Assembly: GCF_001730315.1 (NCBI RefSeq)
Contig: NZ_MIKC01000012.1
Span: forward strand, 124,001-188,000
DNA from: Enterococcus ureilyticus
GTDB lineage: Bacteria; Bacillota; Bacilli; Lactobacillales; Enterococcaceae
DNA: 64,000 nt
Direction of reading: 5' to 3'
Position numbers and translations under genes: made by a program. Each line of letters starts with the position of its first letter. The first letter of the stretch is position 1. Below are positions 16,622 to 26,805 of this stretch, piece after piece. The notes under the pieces were generated by a model. The model was not told the DNA's origin, did no database searches, and saw only the letters and a program-made list of their open reading frames with translations.

Positions 16622-18139
16622 ATGAAAAAAGTCATCATGAGTTTACTATCATTGAGCTTATTTGCTGGAATTGCTGTGGGGTGTACCAGCGATCAAGATA
16701 AGACAGCTAAGAAAAGTAAAGAATCCAAAGAAAGCACAGAAGTTACTTCTGGCGCATCAGCCAACGGCTATACAGATTTAAGTGAATTAGAAGATCAATA
16801 CGATATCGTGATCATTGGTGCAGGTGGAGCTGGAATGACGGCCGCTTTACAAGCCAAAGAAGCTGGAATGAATCCAGCCATTCTAGAAAAAATGCCCGTT
16901 GCAGGTGGGAATACGATCAAATCGTCATCAGGTATGAATGCTTCTGAAACCAAATACCAAAAAGCAGAAGGGATTAGCGACAGCAACGATAAATTCTTTG
17001 AAGAAACACTTAAAGGTGGAAAAGGAACGAATGACAAAGAACTATTACGCTTTTTCGTCGATCATTCAGCAGATGCGATCGATTGGTTAGATACGAAAGG
17101 AATTGAACTGAGCAACTTAACTATTACTGGTGGAATGAGCGAAAAACGCACTCACCGTCCATCTGATGGTTCTGCAATCGGCGGCTACTTAGTAGACGGA
17201 CTCGTTCGCAATGTCAAAGAAGAAAAAATTCCGCTATTTGTAAATGCCAACGTCACTGAAATCACTGAAAAAGACGGTCAAGTCAACGGTGTCAAAGTCA
17301 AACTAAATGACAAAGAAACCAAAGAAATCAAATCAAATGCTGTTATTGTGACAACAGGTGGTTTTGGTGCGAATAAAGAAATGCTGGAACAATACGATCC
17401 AAAATTAAAAGATTATGTCACGACAAACCAAGAAGGGACAACAGGTGATGGAATCAAGATGATCGAAAAACTTGGTGGTGCTACAGTGGATATGAAAGAG
17501 ATTCAAATCCATCCAACAGTCCAACAAGACAAATCATTCCTGATCGGTGAAGTAGTTCGTGGTGAAGGAGCTATTTTAGCCTCACAAGAAGGAACACGTT
17601 TTGTGAATGAAATGGATACACGTGATAAAGTTTCGGCAGCAATCACAGCCTTACCAGAAAAATCTGCTTACTTAGTTTTCGATCAAGGTGTTCGTGATCG
17701 TGCTAAAGCAATCGATTTTTATGATGAACAAGGCTTTGTTGTAGAAGGTGCAACAATTGAAGAACTTGCGAAAAAAATCGATATGCCAGAAGCAGCATTA
17801 AAAGAAACAGTAGCGCAATGGAACAAAGAGGTCCAAGCAAAATCAGATACACAATTTAATCGTGCAACAGGTATGGATCATGATTTGTCCACTGGTCCTT
17901 ACTATGCAATCAAAATCGCACCAGGCATTCATCACACGATGGGTGGAGTAAAAATCAATACAAAGACAGAAGTATTGAAAGAAGACGGTGCACCAATCAA
18001 AGGCTTATATGCAGCCGGTGAAGTAACTGGCGGACTACACGGTGCAAACCGGATCGGCGGAAACGCTGTAGCCGACATCATTATCTTTGGACGTCAATCA
18101 GGAACAGAAGCGGCAAACTTTGCTTCAGCACATAAATAA
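16622..18139 (+). CDS. Extracytoplasmic fumarate reductase-type flavoprotein (lipoprotein)
   Basis: The 505-residue protein has a lipoprotein signal ending in AVGC (lipobox cysteine C21), a 35-residue Ser/Lys-rich linker, then an FAD-binding fumarate-reductase domain starting with IIGAGGAG (residues 64-71). Active-site landmarks of the flavocytochrome c/Frd family are present: IHPTVQ, RGEGAI, GIHHTMGG and GANRIGGNA. It would reduce fumarate or a related unsaturated acid at the outer face of the membrane. No heme motif and no FMN-binding (PF04205-type) domain is seen, so the electron donor is unclear. A signal hairpin with a CRP/FNR-like site lies upstream, and an imperfect terminator follows. 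Confidence 0.85.
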   Translation: MKKVIMSLLSLSLFAGIAVGCTSDQDKTAKKSKESKESTEVTSGASANGYTDLSELEDQYDIVIIGAGGAGMTAALQAKEAGMNPAILEKMPVAGGNTIKSSSGMNASETKYQKAEGISDSNDKFFEETLKGGKGTNDKELLRFFVDHSADAIDWLDTKGIELSNLTITGGMSEKRTHRPSDGSAIGGYLVDGLVRNVKEEKIPLFVNANVTEITEKDGQVNGVKVKLNDKETKEIKSNAVIVTTGGFGANKEMLEQYDPKLKDYVTTNQEGTTGDGIKMIEKLGGATVDMKEIQIHPTVQQDKSFLIGEVVRGEGAILASQEGTRFVNEMDTRDKVSAAITALPEKSAYLVFDQGVRDRAKAIDFYDEQGFVVEGATIEELAKKIDMPEAALKETVAQWNKEVQAKSDTQFNRATGMDHDLSTGPYYAIKIAPGIHHTMGGVKINTKTEVLKEDGAPIKGLYAAGEVTGGLHGANRIGGNAVADIIIFGRQSGTEAANFASAHK

Positions 18140-18147
18140 ATAAGTCA

Positions 18148-18197
18148 AAAAGAGCCAGTCGAATAAAACGCTCGCGTTTGTCGACGGGTTCTTTTTT
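18148..18197 (+). terminator. Terminator-like hairpin after the flavoprotein gene
   Basis: AAGAGCC and GTCGA on the left pair with TCGAC and GGTTCTT on the right, with unpaired bases, and the hairpin runs into six T residues. The stem is imperfect, but position and T-run fit. Confidence 0.65.
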
Positions 18198-18393
18198 AGT
18201 TAAAATCGAGTCGAACATGCAATGGAAGAAACTGCATCAGAGCAAGTAGAAATTATACCAGTAAAATAAAAATTAATTTATTGAGGCGTATCATATAGCT
18301 TTAACCGCACTATCAATTTCAATACACTTTTGATAAAATTGAACTAGAAATTGTAGCAAGTCAAAAAATAATTGATATTGGAGAAGCAATTCT

Positions 18394-18921
18394 ATGGAAA
18401 ATAAACATTTTGAACTTCGAATTACTTGGAAAGAGACCTGCATAGAAATATTAGCTGGTTTTTTCATATTTTTTATAACTTTAGGTATAATACTTTGGTT
18501 CTTACTTCCTGTATTTAAAAATTTTGATGTGTTCAATCGTTTTTTCTTATTTGTGTTAGTAATTTTTGCTCTCATAAGTGGCGTTTTTTATTTAGCTTAC
18601 TTAGCTATAAGTTTTTCCTTTATGCTAATCATATCAGGAATCTATGACGTAAGAATATTGCTGAAATATCAAGGTGTAATCTATTTAATGAACGAAAATG
18701 GACTAACTTATTACGATAATAAACAATTGCGCACAAAAAAATGGAGAGATATTATTGATGTTGGCTGTTTTAAACAACAAGATAATAAAGTGAAAATCCT
18801 TTATAAATATCAGATAAAGTTTGCCGATGCAACAGAGCACGAGTTTAATTTACGAGGAACATTTCCTACAAAAGAGTTTAAAGATAAAGTTGAAGAATTT
18901 TGGCTATTTTACAATGCTTAA
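18394..18921 (+). CDS. Hypothetical membrane protein
   Basis: The 175-residue protein is not recognised. Residues about 15-38 and 45-80 form two or three hydrophobic helices. The C-terminal 90 residues are soluble and beta-rich (LMNENGLTYYDNKQLRTKKW..), a layout seen in small membrane-anchored PH-like/YcxB-type proteins, but I cannot assign it to a family. GGAGAAG lies about eight bases before the ATG. The gene is more AT-rich than its neighbours and stands alone between the reductase and tdk, so it may be a lineage-specific gene. The 200 bases before it show no clear promoter. Confidence 0.6.
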   Translation: MENKHFELRITWKETCIEILAGFFIFFITLGIILWFLLPVFKNFDVFNRFFLFVLVIFALISGVFYLAYLAISFSFMLIISGIYDVRILLKYQGVIYLMNENGLTYYDNKQLRTKKWRDIIDVGCFKQQDNKVKILYKYQIKFADATEHEFNLRGTFPTKEFKDKVEEFWLFYNA

Positions 18922-18969
18922 CTTTTTCAAAAAAATAAACACACTGAACATTACTTTGCAAGGAGTTAT

Positions 18970-19135
18970 TATTTAGTTATAAACATACAAGTTCAAATTA
19001 CATAGTTGAAATAACTGATAAAGCAGATGACATAAATGTTCACTGATGAAAGTGGGCAACTCTCTTTTATTCTCTTAAAATAAAAGCAAGTGGGACTACA
19101 AATATAGAAGTTGTTATCAAAGAGACCCCCTTAAT
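18970..19135 (+). pseudogene. Possible decayed gene fragment before tdk
   Basis: Translation gives two protein-like pieces in different frames separated by stops: one ending IVEITDKADDINVH and one reading KASGTTNIEVVIKETP. No start codon, ribosome site or uninterrupted frame links them. They look like remains of a secreted or lipoprotein-type beta-rich protein. The rest of the 18922-19221 gap holds only the likely tdk promoter near 19170-19190. Confidence 0.3.
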
Positions 19136-19221
19136 ACATCCACCTTAAATTTACCACTGTAAAAAACTTCGGTTTTATAGTAAAATACGAGAGGAACTAA
19201 ACGAGAGGTGACGACGAAGGA

Positions 19222-19818
19222 ATGGCACAATTATTTTTTAAATATGGCGCAATGAACAGTGGCAAAACCATTGAGATCTTAAAAGTAGCACATAACTATG
19301 AAGAACAGGACAAACCTGTTGTGATTATGACAAGCGGACTTGATACTAGAGATGGTGTAGGTGTCGTTTCAAGTCGTATCGGACTTAGACGAGAAGCAAT
19401 CCCAATTTTTAAAGAAACGAATGTCTATGAATTAATCGAAAAACTAGATTATAAACCGTATTGCATTTTAGTGGACGAATCCCAATTTCTAGGGAAAAAG
19501 CACGTAATCGAATTTGCTAGGGTCGTAGATGAACTGAATATTCCTGTCATGGCGTTTGGTTTGAAGAATGATTTTCGTAATGAGTTATTTGAAGGCTCAA
19601 AATACTTAATGTTGTACGCAGATAAATTAGAAGAACTAAAAACAATTTGCTGGTTCTGCCACAAAAAAGCCACAATGAATCTTCATTATATCGACGGCCA
19701 GCCCGTTTACGAAGGAACTCAAGTCCAGATCGGTGGTAATGAAGCTTATTATCCAGTATGCCGAAATCACTATTTTCATCCGCCAATCGATGGTGAACAA
19801 GTAAAAAATGACAAATAA
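19222..19818 (+). CDS. tdk: Thymidine kinase
   Basis: The 198-residue type II thymidine kinase has the P-loop GAMNSGKT at residues 9-16, a Walker B-like LVDESQFL and a zinc-binding set formed by C143, C146, C180 and H183 (CWFC and CRNH). It phosphorylates thymidine in the salvage pathway. A ribosome site GAGAGGTGACGACGAAGG precedes the ATG. It starts a run of same-strand housekeeping genes with prfA 35 bases downstream, an order common in enterococci. Confidence 0.95.
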   Translation: MAQLFFKYGAMNSGKTIEILKVAHNYEEQDKPVVIMTSGLDTRDGVGVVSSRIGLRREAIPIFKETNVYELIEKLDYKPYCILVDESQFLGKKHVIEFARVVDELNIPVMAFGLKNDFRNELFEGSKYLMLYADKLEELKTICWFCHKKATMNLHYIDGQPVYEGTQVQIGGNEAYYPVCRNHYFHPPIDGEQVKNDK

Positions 19819-19853
19819 AAGACACTTACTTAAATAAAAAGGAGCAACCAACT

Positions 19854-20927
19854 ATGTACGATCAGTTACAATCAATCGAAGATCGCTATGAAGAGCTGGG
19901 CGAATTATTAAGCGACCCAGAAGTGATTAGTGATACGAAACGCTTTATGCAATTATCTAAAGAAGAGGCGAACACTCGTGAAACAGTTGATGTTTACCGC
20001 CGATATAAAGAAGTAGTTGAAGGAATCAGTGATACGGAAGAATTACTAGGTGAAAAACTAGATGCCGAAATGGCTGACATGGCGAAGGAAGAACTATCAG
20101 AATTAAAAAAAGAAAAAGAAGTGTTAGAAGAGCGAATCAAAATTTTGCTATTGCCGACAGATCCAAATGACGATAAAAACATCATTATGGAAATCCGTGG
20201 TGCGGCTGGAGGAGATGAGGCGGCCTTATTTGCGGGTGACTTATTCGGGATGTATCAAAAATATGCGGAGTCACAAGGCTGGAAGACAGATGTCATGGAA
20301 GCCAACATCACTGGGATTGGTGGCTACAAAGAAGTCATTATGATGATTTCAGGAGACAATGTCTTTTCTAAACTAAAATACGAAAGTGGGGCACATCGTG
20401 TACAACGTGTTCCATCAACTGAATCACAAGGCCGTATTCATACATCAACAGCAACGGTTGTCGTTTTACCAGAAGCAGAAGAAGTTGAGTTGGACCTTGC
20501 AGATAAAGACATCCGTACAGATATCTACCATGCAAGTGGCGCTGGTGGTCAGCACGTCAACAAAACGGCATCTGCTGTTCGTTTGACCCATATTCCAACT
20601 GGGATTGCGGTTGCTATGCAAGATGAACGTTCTCAAATCAAAAATCGCGAAAAAGCGATGAAAATTTTACGTGCAAGGGTTTATGACCAAATGCAACAAG
20701 AAGCACAAAGCGAATACGATGCAAATCGTAAATCTGCTGTGGGTACAGGAGACCGTTCTGAACGAATTCGTACGTATAACTTTCCTCAAAACCGTGTGAC
20801 CGATCATCGTATTGGTTTAACGATTCAAAAACTAGATCAAATTTTAGCTGGTAAATTAGATGAAATCGTCGATGCTTTAGTGTTATACGATCAAACATCA
20901 AAATTAGAAGAGATGCAAAATGGGTAA
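19854..20927 (+). CDS. prfA: Peptide chain release factor 1
   Basis: The 357-residue protein has the class I release-factor layout: N-terminal helical domain, a PCRF region with [16 protein letters not shown], and the universal GGQ motif at residues 231-233 that triggers peptide release. RF1 reads UAA and UAG. It overlaps prmC by 8 bases, which places the factor next to the enzyme that methylates its GGQ glutamine. A strong AAAGGAGC site precedes the ATG. Confidence 0.97.
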   Translation: MYDQLQSIEDRYEELGELLSDPEVISDTKRFMQLSKEEANTRETVDVYRRYKEVVEGISDTEELLGEKLDAEMADMAKEELSELKKEKEVLEERIKILLLPTDPNDDKNIIMEIRGAAGGDEAALFAGDLFGMYQKYAESQGWKTDVMEANITGIGGYKEVIMMISGDNVFSKLKYESGAHRVQRVPSTESQGRIHTSTATVVVLPEAEEVELDLADKDIRTDIYHASGAGGQHVNKTASAVRLTHIPTGIAVAMQDERSQIKNREKAMKILRARVYDQMQQEAQSEYDANRKSAVGTGDRSERIRTYNFPQNRVTDHRIGLTIQKLDQILAGKLDEIVDALVLYDQTSKLEEMQNG

Positions 20928-21771
20928 CCGTTATTTTGAAGTCCTTGAACGGGCTTCTTCTTTTTTAGAAAAACAAGGGATAGAAGGATATAACATTCTT
21001 TTCGTCTTTTTAGAAAGAAAAGGCTGGACTAAAACGGATTGGCTACTTCATTTGAAAGAAGAGGTATTGCCAGAAGATGAGCAGCAAATCGCTGAAGATC
21101 TAAAAAAACTTACAGAAAACTATCCACCGCACTATTTATTAGGGTATAGCGATTTTTACGATCATCGTTTTTTAGTGAATGAGCATACATTGATCCCCAG
21201 ACCAGAAACAGAAGAGCTAGTCGATCGTTGCTTAAAAGAAAATCTAAATAAGCCCTTAACCGTTGTCGATGTTGGTACTGGAACAGGTGTGATTGGAATC
21301 AGTTTAAAATTAGCTCGACCAAATTGGCACGTTACGGCAATCGATATTTCAGAAGAAGCATTGAAGATTGCAGAACAAAATGCGAAATGCTTAGATGCAC
21401 CGATTGCTTTTATTCATGGCGATGGCTTAAAACCGATAGGCGATACCAAAATCGACATCCTAATTTCAAATCCTCCATACATCAGTAACGCTGAATGGGA
21501 CTTGATGGATGAAAGTGTTCGAACCTTTGAACCGAAAACCGCACTATTTGCTAAAAATGATGGCTTAGCCATTTATCAGCAATTGGCTGAAGAAGCAAAA
21601 GACCGACTAAATCCGAATGGAAAAATCTATTTAGAAATCGGTTTTCAGCAAGGTGAATCCGTAAAACAGCTTTTTCAGCAAGCTTTCCCAAATAAACAAA
21701 TACAAATCGCCCAAGACTTATCTGGAAACGATCGAATGGTGATTATTTCATCTAAAGAAGAGGAGGGATAA
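20920..21771 (+). CDS. prmC: Release factor glutamine methyltransferase
   Basis: The 283-residue SAM-dependent methyltransferase has [13 protein letters not shown] as motif I and the NPPY catalytic motif at residues 184-187, both typical of PrmC/HemK. It N5-methylates the GGQ glutamine of RF1 and RF2. The start overlaps prfA, and the next gene begins 4 bases after its stop. Confidence 0.96.
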   Translation: MGNRYFEVLERASSFLEKQGIEGYNILFVFLERKGWTKTDWLLHLKEEVLPEDEQQIAEDLKKLTENYPPHYLLGYSDFYDHRFLVNEHTLIPRPETEELVDRCLKENLNKPLTVVDVGTGTGVIGISLKLARPNWHVTAIDISEEALKIAEQNAKCLDAPIAFIHGDGLKPIGDTKIDILISNPPYISNAEWDLMDESVRTFEPKTALFAKNDGLAIYQQLAEEAKDRLNPNGKIYLEIGFQQGESVKQLFQQAFPNKQIQIAQDLSGNDRMVIISSKEEEG

Positions 21772-21774
21772 AGA

Positions 21775-22812
21775 GTGAAAACCAAACAATTTACAGCAAT
21801 TGATCTTGACCAAGCTGCGGCGTTACTTCGTCAAGGAGCACTAATTGCCTTTCCCACTGAAACTGTTTACGGACTTGGCGCAAATGCTTTGGATGAGGCA
21901 GCAGTGAAGCAAGTATATGTCGTCAAGGGACGACCTAGTGATAATCCGTTGATTGTTCATGTCAGTGATTTTGAGATGGTCAAACAATACGTAACAGACT
22001 TTCCAGCACATACGAAAGCTTTAGTTGAATCCTTTTGGCCAGGACCTTTGACGTTGATATTTGAGGTGAAACCACAAACATTTTCTACCACAGTAACAGG
22101 TGGTTTAAAAACTGTCGCTTTTCGGATGCCAAATAATCAGAAAACAATAGAATTGATTAAAGCAGCGGGTGTTCCTATAGTAGGACCCAGTGCGAATACT
22201 TCGGGTAAGCCTAGCCCAACAACAGCGCAACATGTGTATCATGATCTTCATGGCAAAATCGCTGGCATTTTAGATGACGGTCCAACACAAATCGGAGTAG
22301 AATCAACGGTATTAGATTTAACGGCAAAAGATGGCATCCCTGTAATTTTAAGACCAGGAGCTGTCACCAAAGAACGTTTGGAACAAGTTGTTGGACAGAT
22401 ATTAGTCGATCAGCATTTAATCAGCGAAAAAGAAGCGCCTAAAGCGCCTGGAATGAAATACAAACATTATGCACCAGATGTCCCTGTTTGGATTGTAGAT
22501 GGCGATCAGGAGACGTTTAGAAAAGCAATCGAATCAGCTAAAAGTAAAAATCAACGGATTGGTTTATTTGCAGACGATCGAGTTATCGAGATTTTTTCGG
22601 ATGAAGTAGAGGCTGTTTTTTCTTTTGGAGAAGAGTCAGTTGACCAGGCCACTAAGTTATTATTTGCTGGTCTCAGAAATTTAGATGAACAAAGTATCGA
22701 TGTGATTTTTGCCCAAGCTTTCCCAGAAGTAGATTTAGGGATCGCTTACATGAATCGGCTGAAAAAAGCAGCAAATCAAAAAATTCTAAAAATTGATTCG
22801 ATTTTCGAGTAG
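21775..22812 (+). CDS. tsaC: Threonylcarbamoyl-AMP synthase (Sua5/YwlC)
   Basis: The 345-residue protein has the YrdC-like core ([39 protein letters not shown]) plus a C-terminal Sua5 domain ([17 protein letters not shown] onward), so it is the long Sua5 form. It makes threonylcarbamoyl-AMP for tRNA t6A modification. The start is GTG at 21775 with AGGAGGG just upstream in the end of prmC. Confidence 0.95.
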   Translation: MKTKQFTAIDLDQAAALLRQGALIAFPTETVYGLGANALDEAAVKQVYVVKGRPSDNPLIVHVSDFEMVKQYVTDFPAHTKALVESFWPGPLTLIFEVKPQTFSTTVTGGLKTVAFRMPNNQKTIELIKAAGVPIVGPSANTSGKPSPTTAQHVYHDLHGKIAGILDDGPTQIGVESTVLDLTAKDGIPVILRPGAVTKERLEQVVGQILVDQHLISEKEAPKAPGMKYKHYAPDVPVWIVDGDQETFRKAIESAKSKNQRIGLFADDRVIEIFSDEVEAVFSFGEESVDQATKLLFAGLRNLDEQSIDVIFAQAFPEVDLGIAYMNRLKKAANQKILKIDSIFE

Positions 22813-22867
22813 AGAGCATTTAAGTATGATACAATCGGTACAAACAAATGAAATGGAGGCTTGTTTA

Positions 22868-24106
22868 ATGGATTATAAAACATTTGATCCGGATTTATGG
22901 GATGCAATTGCCAAAGAGAACGACCGTCAAGAAAACAACTTGGAGCTGATTGCATCAGAGAACGTTGTTTCAAAAGGGGTAATGGCAGCACAAGGTAGTA
23001 TTTTGACAAATAAATATGCGGAAGGATATCCAGGTAAACGCTACTATGGTGGTTGTGAGTTTATCGATATCGTTGAAGATTTGGCGATTGATCGCGCCAA
23101 AGAATTATTTGGTGCAAAATTTGCGAATGTCCAACCTCATTCAGGTTCACAAGCGAATACAGCAGCTTATCTTTCATTGATCGAACCTGGAGATACTGTT
23201 TTAGGGATGGATTTGTCTGCGGGAGGACATTTAACTCATGGCTCACCAGTAAACTTTAGTGGAAAAACCTATAACTTTGTAAGTTACGGTGTTGATCCTA
23301 CAACAGAAGTGATCGATTATAATGTTGTGCGTATTTTAGCTCGTGAACATCAACCAAAATTGATCGTGGCAGGTGCCAGTGCTTATTCGCGTACGATCGA
23401 CTTTGAAAAATTCCGTGAAATAGCGGATGAAGTGGGTGCCAAATTAATGGTGGATATGGCTCATATTGCAGGTCTTGTAGCAGCAGACTTACATCCAAAT
23501 CCAGTACCATACGCTGATATCACAACATCAACTACACATAAAACATTACGCGGACCTCGTGGCGGACTTATTTTGACAAATGATGAAGCATTAGCTAAAA
23601 AAATCAATAGCAATATTTTCCCTGGGATTCAGGGCGGACCATTAGAGCATGTGATTGCCGGCAAAGCAGTTGCTTTTAAAGAAGCATTAGATATTTCGTT
23701 TAAAGAATACAGTGAACAAGTTATTGAAAATGCGAAAGCGATGACAAAAATATTCAACCAAACCCCAGAAGCTCGTTTAGTAAGTGGTTCAACGGATAAT
23801 CATTTATTATTGATCGATGTTAGTGGCTTTGGCTTGAATGGAAAAGAAGCAGAAGCCATTTTAGATACTGTCAATATTACAGCAAATAAAAATGCCATTC
23901 CATTTGAACAACTTAGTCCCTTTAAAACAAGTGGGATTCGCATTGGTACACCTGCGATCACAACACGAGGCTTTAAAGAAGACGACTGTGTAGAAGTGGC
24001 AAAATTAATCGTAAAAGTCTTAAAAGATCATGAAAATGAAGTGGTTCTGTCAGAAGTTAAAGCGTCTGTTAGTGAGCTTACAAAAAAATATCCACTTTAT
24101 AAGTAA
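22868..24106 (+). CDS. glyA: Serine hydroxymethyltransferase
   Basis: The 412-residue enzyme has the PLP-binding lysine K225 in [13 protein letters not shown] and N-terminal landmarks ASENVVS and [11 protein letters not shown]. It interconverts serine and glycine with tetrahydrofolate. The ATG at 22868 is chosen for its GGAGG site six bases upstream. The open frame extends to 22793, but those residues are not conserved and overlap the Sua5 end. A TATGATACAAT-like element near 22826-22836 could be a private promoter. Confidence 0.97.
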   Translation: MDYKTFDPDLWDAIAKENDRQENNLELIASENVVSKGVMAAQGSILTNKYAEGYPGKRYYGGCEFIDIVEDLAIDRAKELFGAKFANVQPHSGSQANTAAYLSLIEPGDTVLGMDLSAGGHLTHGSPVNFSGKTYNFVSYGVDPTTEVIDYNVVRILAREHQPKLIVAGASAYSRTIDFEKFREIADEVGAKLMVDMAHIAGLVAADLHPNPVPYADITTSTTHKTLRGPRGGLILTNDEALAKKINSNIFPGIQGGPLEHVIAGKAVAFKEALDISFKEYSEQVIENAKAMTKIFNQTPEARLVSGSTDNHLLLIDVSGFGLNGKEAEAILDTVNITANKNAIPFEQLSPFKTSGIRIGTPAITTRGFKEDDCVEVAKLIVKVLKDHENEVVLSEVKASVSELTKKYPLYK

Positions 24107-24111
24107 AAGTT

Positions 24112-24148
24112 TCGAGTGATTGACTAGTCAATCGCTCGATTTTGTTTT
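24112..24148 (+). terminator. Terminator after glyA
   Basis: Twelve bases (24112-24123) pair with 24128-24139 around a CTAG loop, with one mismatch, and are followed by TTTTGTTTT. Confidence 0.9.
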
Positions 24149-24185
24149 ACAATAGGAAGGAATAAATTATTGAAGGAGAATGAGC

Positions 24186-24815
24186 ATGGGAAAATTCCAA
24201 GTTATTGATCATCCACTGATCCAACACAAATTAACAATCATTAGAGATAAGGATTGTGGAACAAAGGTTTTTCGTGAAGTCGTAAATGAAATCGCAATGC
24301 TTATGGCATATGAAGTTTCAAGAGATATGCCTTTAGAAGATGTTGTGATCGAGACACCGATCGGTGAAACAACACAAAAAACATTATCTGGTAAAAAGGT
24401 CGCAATCGTACCTATTTTACGCGCAGGTATTGGAATGGTAGATGGTATTTTGGAATTGATTCCAGCAGCAAAAGTTGGACATATCGGTTTATACCGTGAT
24501 CATGATACATTAGAGCCAGTTGAATACTTTGTGAAAATGCCTGAAGATATTGATGCACGTCAATTATTTGTCGTTGATCCGATGTTAGCTACAGGTGGTT
24601 CAGCAATCATGGCAATCGATGCATTGAAAGCACGCGGCGGCAGCAATATTAAATTTGTATGTCTCGTTGCAGCACCAGAAGGCGTGAAAGCTTTACAAGA
24701 AGCACATCCAGATATCGATATTTATACTGCAGCGTTAGATGAGTATTTAGATAAAGATGGCTATATTGTTCCAGGTCTTGGCGATGCTGGTGATCGTTTA
24801 TTTGGTACTAAGTAA
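24186..24815 (+). CDS. upp: Uracil phosphoribosyltransferase
   Basis: The 209-residue protein has the PRPP-binding loop [12 protein letters not shown] and the uracil-binding [12 protein letters not shown] near the C-terminus. It salvages uracil to UMP. ATG 24186 ([10 protein letters not shown]) is eight bases from GAAGGAG and gives the standard length; the ATG at 24180 lies too close to the ribosome site. It is flanked by terminators and so forms its own unit. Confidence 0.97.
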   Translation: MGKFQVIDHPLIQHKLTIIRDKDCGTKVFREVVNEIAMLMAYEVSRDMPLEDVVIETPIGETTQKTLSGKKVAIVPILRAGIGMVDGILELIPAAKVGHIGLYRDHDTLEPVEYFVKMPEDIDARQLFVVDPMLATGGSAIMAIDALKARGGSNIKFVCLVAAPEGVKALQEAHPDIDIYTAALDEYLDKDGYIVPGLGDAGDRLFGTK

Positions 24816-24822
24816 TTGAACT

Positions 24823-24868
24823 AAAATAGCTACTTGAAACATTGAAATGTTTCAAGTAGCTATTTTTT
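24823..24868 (+). terminator. Terminator after upp
   Basis: A perfect 19-bp stem (24823-24841 with 24848-24866), six-base loop and T-run. Confidence 0.95.
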
Positions 24869-24874
24869 ACAAAT

Positions 24875-24903
24875 AAAAAATCCATCCAATAATAATGGAT
24901 GGA
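24875..24903 (-). terminator. Terminator of the minus-strand DUF2187 gene
   Basis: TCCATCCA (24881-24888) pairs with TGGATGGA (24896-24903). Read on the minus strand the stem is followed by six T residues. It lies six bases after the stop codon of that gene. Confidence 0.85.
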
Positions 24904-24908
24904 AGGAT

Positions 24909-25145
24909 CTATACTTTTTTAAGTTTTTTGTAATTGATGACGATGACGCCGTTACTTTTAACCATTAAATCAGTATTATCAGAGTTTTCATCAATTTCTA
25001 CCACAGCGGAATTATTTAATTGTTTCGTGATAATTCCTGTTTGCGGTTGACCATGCATCAAGAAAGTGACCTGGGTATCAACAGTGAATAAATCCCCTTC
25101 TGCAGAAGGCTCAACAGGACGATTAAAGTTACCGAAATTTGACAT
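24909..25145 (-). CDS. DUF2187 (YkvS-like) small protein
   Basis: The 78-residue protein ends with GVIVINYKKLKKV and has a central GIITKQLNNSAVVEI segment, an SH3-like beta pattern as in the DUF2187/YkvS family. The molecular role is unknown. The minus-strand gene has AAAGGAAG about ten bases before its ATG and its own terminator. The first 25 residues (NRPVEPSAEGD) look disordered. Confidence 0.72.
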   Translation of the reverse strand: MSNFGNFNRPVEPSAEGDLFTVDTQVTFLMHGQPQTGIITKQLNNSAVVEIDENSDNTDLMVKSNGVIVINYKKLKKV

Positions 25146-25241
25146 TCAAAAAAACTTCCTTTCTTAACTTCTTCTATTATACCACATATGAAGGGAAATT
25201 TCAGAAAACTAAATTTATTAAAAAAAAGAACTGTCTTTGAC

Positions 25242-25270
25242 TTTACAAAAGGTTGGTTTAGTTTTATAAT
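25242..25270 (+). promoter_or_regulatory. Promoter of tRNA-Thr
   Basis: TTTACA at 25242-25247, a 17-base spacer and TATAAT at 25265-25270 lie 12 bases before the tRNA. Confidence 0.85.
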
Positions 25271-25282
25271 TTTGACTATATT

Positions 25283-25355
25283 GCCAGCTTAGCTCAGTCG
25301 GTAGAGCAACGCACTCGTAACGCGTAGGTCGTAGGTTCGATTCCTACAGCTGGCA
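25283..25355 (+). tRNA. tRNA-Thr (anticodon CGT)
   Basis: The cloverleaf folds fully: acceptor GCCAGCT/AGCTGGC, D-stem GCTC/GAGC, anticodon stem ACGCA/CGCGT (last pair A-T at the outer end) with loop CTCGTAA, and T-arm GTAGG-TTCGATT-CCTAC. The anticodon CGT reads ACG. The 3' CCA is not encoded. Confidence 0.97.
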
Positions 25356-25398
25356 TATTTTCTTGATAGAACATGAGAGTGGACATTGAAGCGATTTC

Positions 25399-25683
25399 GT
25401 GTATCATAAAGATATGGAAACTCATACAGGACTTTTAACCCACATCAAGGTGTTTAAAGAAAAGCCATATGCTATAACAGGCATGCTAATTTGGGAAAAC
25501 GATATCTGTATTAATTGCGTCATCAAAAATAGACCGTTTGCCACGTATGTCCTATCGCTACCGATGCACCAATATGAAATTGAGGTAAAAGGAAACTATA
25601 ATAGCAGAGGACAATTTGATGTAAAACATATGCGCATCGTGAACATAGATAGCTATATTGCTTTGATAGGAACACCAGAATAA
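25399..25683 (+). CDS. Hypothetical protein
   Basis: This 94-residue protein (89 if the ATG at 25414 is used) is not recognised. It is a compact beta-rich sequence with a repeated motif pattern (ITGMLIWENDICINCVIKNRP; IEVKGNYNSRGQF) resembling an OB-like or small single-domain fold. Neither possible start has a good ribosome site, which lowers confidence in the 5' end. The gene lies just after tRNA-Thr and ends in a terminator, so it is probably expressed. Confidence 0.6.
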   Translation: MYHKDMETHTGLLTHIKVFKEKPYAITGMLIWENDICINCVIKNRPFATYVLSLPMHQYEIEVKGNYNSRGQFDVKHMRIVNIDSYIALIGTPE

Positions 25684-25712
25684 AAGACCACTAATTAGTT
25701 GGTCTTTTTTTC
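25682..25712 (+). terminator. Terminator after the hypothetical gene
   Basis: AAAAGACCA (25682-25690) pairs with TGGTCTTTT (25700-25708), with a partly self-paired CTAATTAG loop and extra T residues. Confidence 0.88.
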
Positions 25713-25992
25713 TGTTTTCTTAAAAGGCGAGACTCTGTCCAGTCATACCAACGTTAACCGTCTCACTTCCAGTTGTCAGAGAAAACGGCTATATTCAAAT
25801 AATAGATGTACTTAAGAAGATACTAATTACATGTATGATTCTTTACTAACCAGTGGAAGACTATTTACCAATTAAAAGTATAGGGTTGTTTATTTGATTG
25901 GACTTTCTCCAAATACAAAGACATAATTTTTGTGTATTTACAAAAAAGAGCCTACACTTAATTTATAACTAAGGATATAGGAGGAATGCATC
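25713..25992. other. Gene-free stretch
   Basis: About 280 bases hold no convincing ORF. A TTTACA-like element near 25937 and AT-rich sequence near 25960 could form the promoter of the next small gene. Confidence 0.4.
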
Positions 25993-26178
25993 ATGTCAGA
26001 AAAAGTTGATAAAATTACAAAACTAGCGAATGAAGCGAAAAAAGAAGTTGAACGTTTAGAAGATAAACGTCAAACAAATCTTGGTAACTCAATCAATTAT
26101 ATTGAAAATGAATTGCAAATCCAACGTTTATATGCTCAAATCGAAGCTTATGAAGAAGTTTTGGATATTGTAAAATAA
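25993..26178 (+). CDS. Small coiled-coil hypothetical protein
   Basis: The 61-residue protein is charged and helical throughout (ITKLANEAKKEVERLEDKR), with heptad-like spacing that suggests a short coiled coil. A strong AGGAGGAATG site precedes the ATG and a strong terminator follows, so it is very likely a real expressed gene. No family is recognised. Confidence 0.75.
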   Translation: MSEKVDKITKLANEAKKEVERLEDKRQTNLGNSINYIENELQIQRLYAQIEAYEEVLDIVK

Positions 26179-26213
26179 TGACTTAACAACGTAACGATAG
26201 CCAAAACAATTAG

Positions 26214-26268
26214 AAATAATGAAAGAAAAGGAAACTAAGTATGTTTTCTCTTCTTTCATTATTTTTTT
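26214..26268 (+). terminator. Terminator after the 61-residue gene
   Basis: AAATAATGAAAGAA (26214-26227) pairs with TTCTTTCATTATTT (26251-26264), with an inner GGAAAC/GTTTTC helix, followed by T residues. Confidence 0.9.
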
Positions 26269-26281
26269 ACAGAATACTTGT

Positions 26282-26752
26282 CTATTTTCTATGAAAAGTA
26301 ATACCATTTGTCATCTGATCTGTCTCTGGAACATACGTATAAATAAATGGTTGAGGGTTTCCAGGGACAGTTACGCTATCTATATCCCATAATATGGTAA
26401 AGGTATTGTTGCTTTCAGTATAACTTGTTACTTTATATGTTTGTCCGTTGGTAATAATAGTATTTTCTGTAATGGTTACTTCAAGATCTTGTTCCCCATT
26501 GTTCCCTATCCAAGACCCTCTTAAATTTTGTGGAGTGGTTGCTGTTATTTCTGATGGTTCTGATTCTTTGCTAGATTGTTCTGAGGCTTCAGGTACTTCA
26601 GATACTTTGTCAGTCGAAACTATAGTAGAAGAAACAATAGAGCTATTTTTTGTTGCTGAATGTTCCGATGATTTTTTTGTAGAATCAGTCGTTTGCTTAG
26701 TACAACCAACTGTAACTAGTAAAAGTGTGATAAGCATAATTGTTTTTTTCAT
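26282..26752 (-). CDS. Lipoprotein of unknown function
   Basis: The 156-residue product has a lipoprotein signal with lipobox TVGC (C17), a 50-residue Ser/Thr/Glu-rich linker and a small C-terminal domain beginning LRGSWIGNNGEQ, with a lipocalin-like or beta-barrel feel (GSW start, alternating beta residues). The start at 26752 is preferred since GGGAG lies 11 bases upstream; the frame extends six codons more. It follows a second lipoprotein gene of the same design on the same strand with a 53-base gap, so both may share a transcript. Confidence 0.8.
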   Translation of the reverse strand: MKKTIMLITLLLVTVGCTKQTTDSTKKSSEHSATKNSSIVSSTIVSTDKVSEVPEASEQSSKESEPSEITATTPQNLRGSWIGNNGEQDLEVTITENTIITNGQTYKVTSYTESNNTFTILWDIDSVTVPGNPQPFIYTYVPETDQMTNGITFHRK

Positions 26753-26805
26753 TTTATCTAATTCTCCCATTCAGTTTAATTAGTATTAATCAATGCATGA
26801 ATTCG

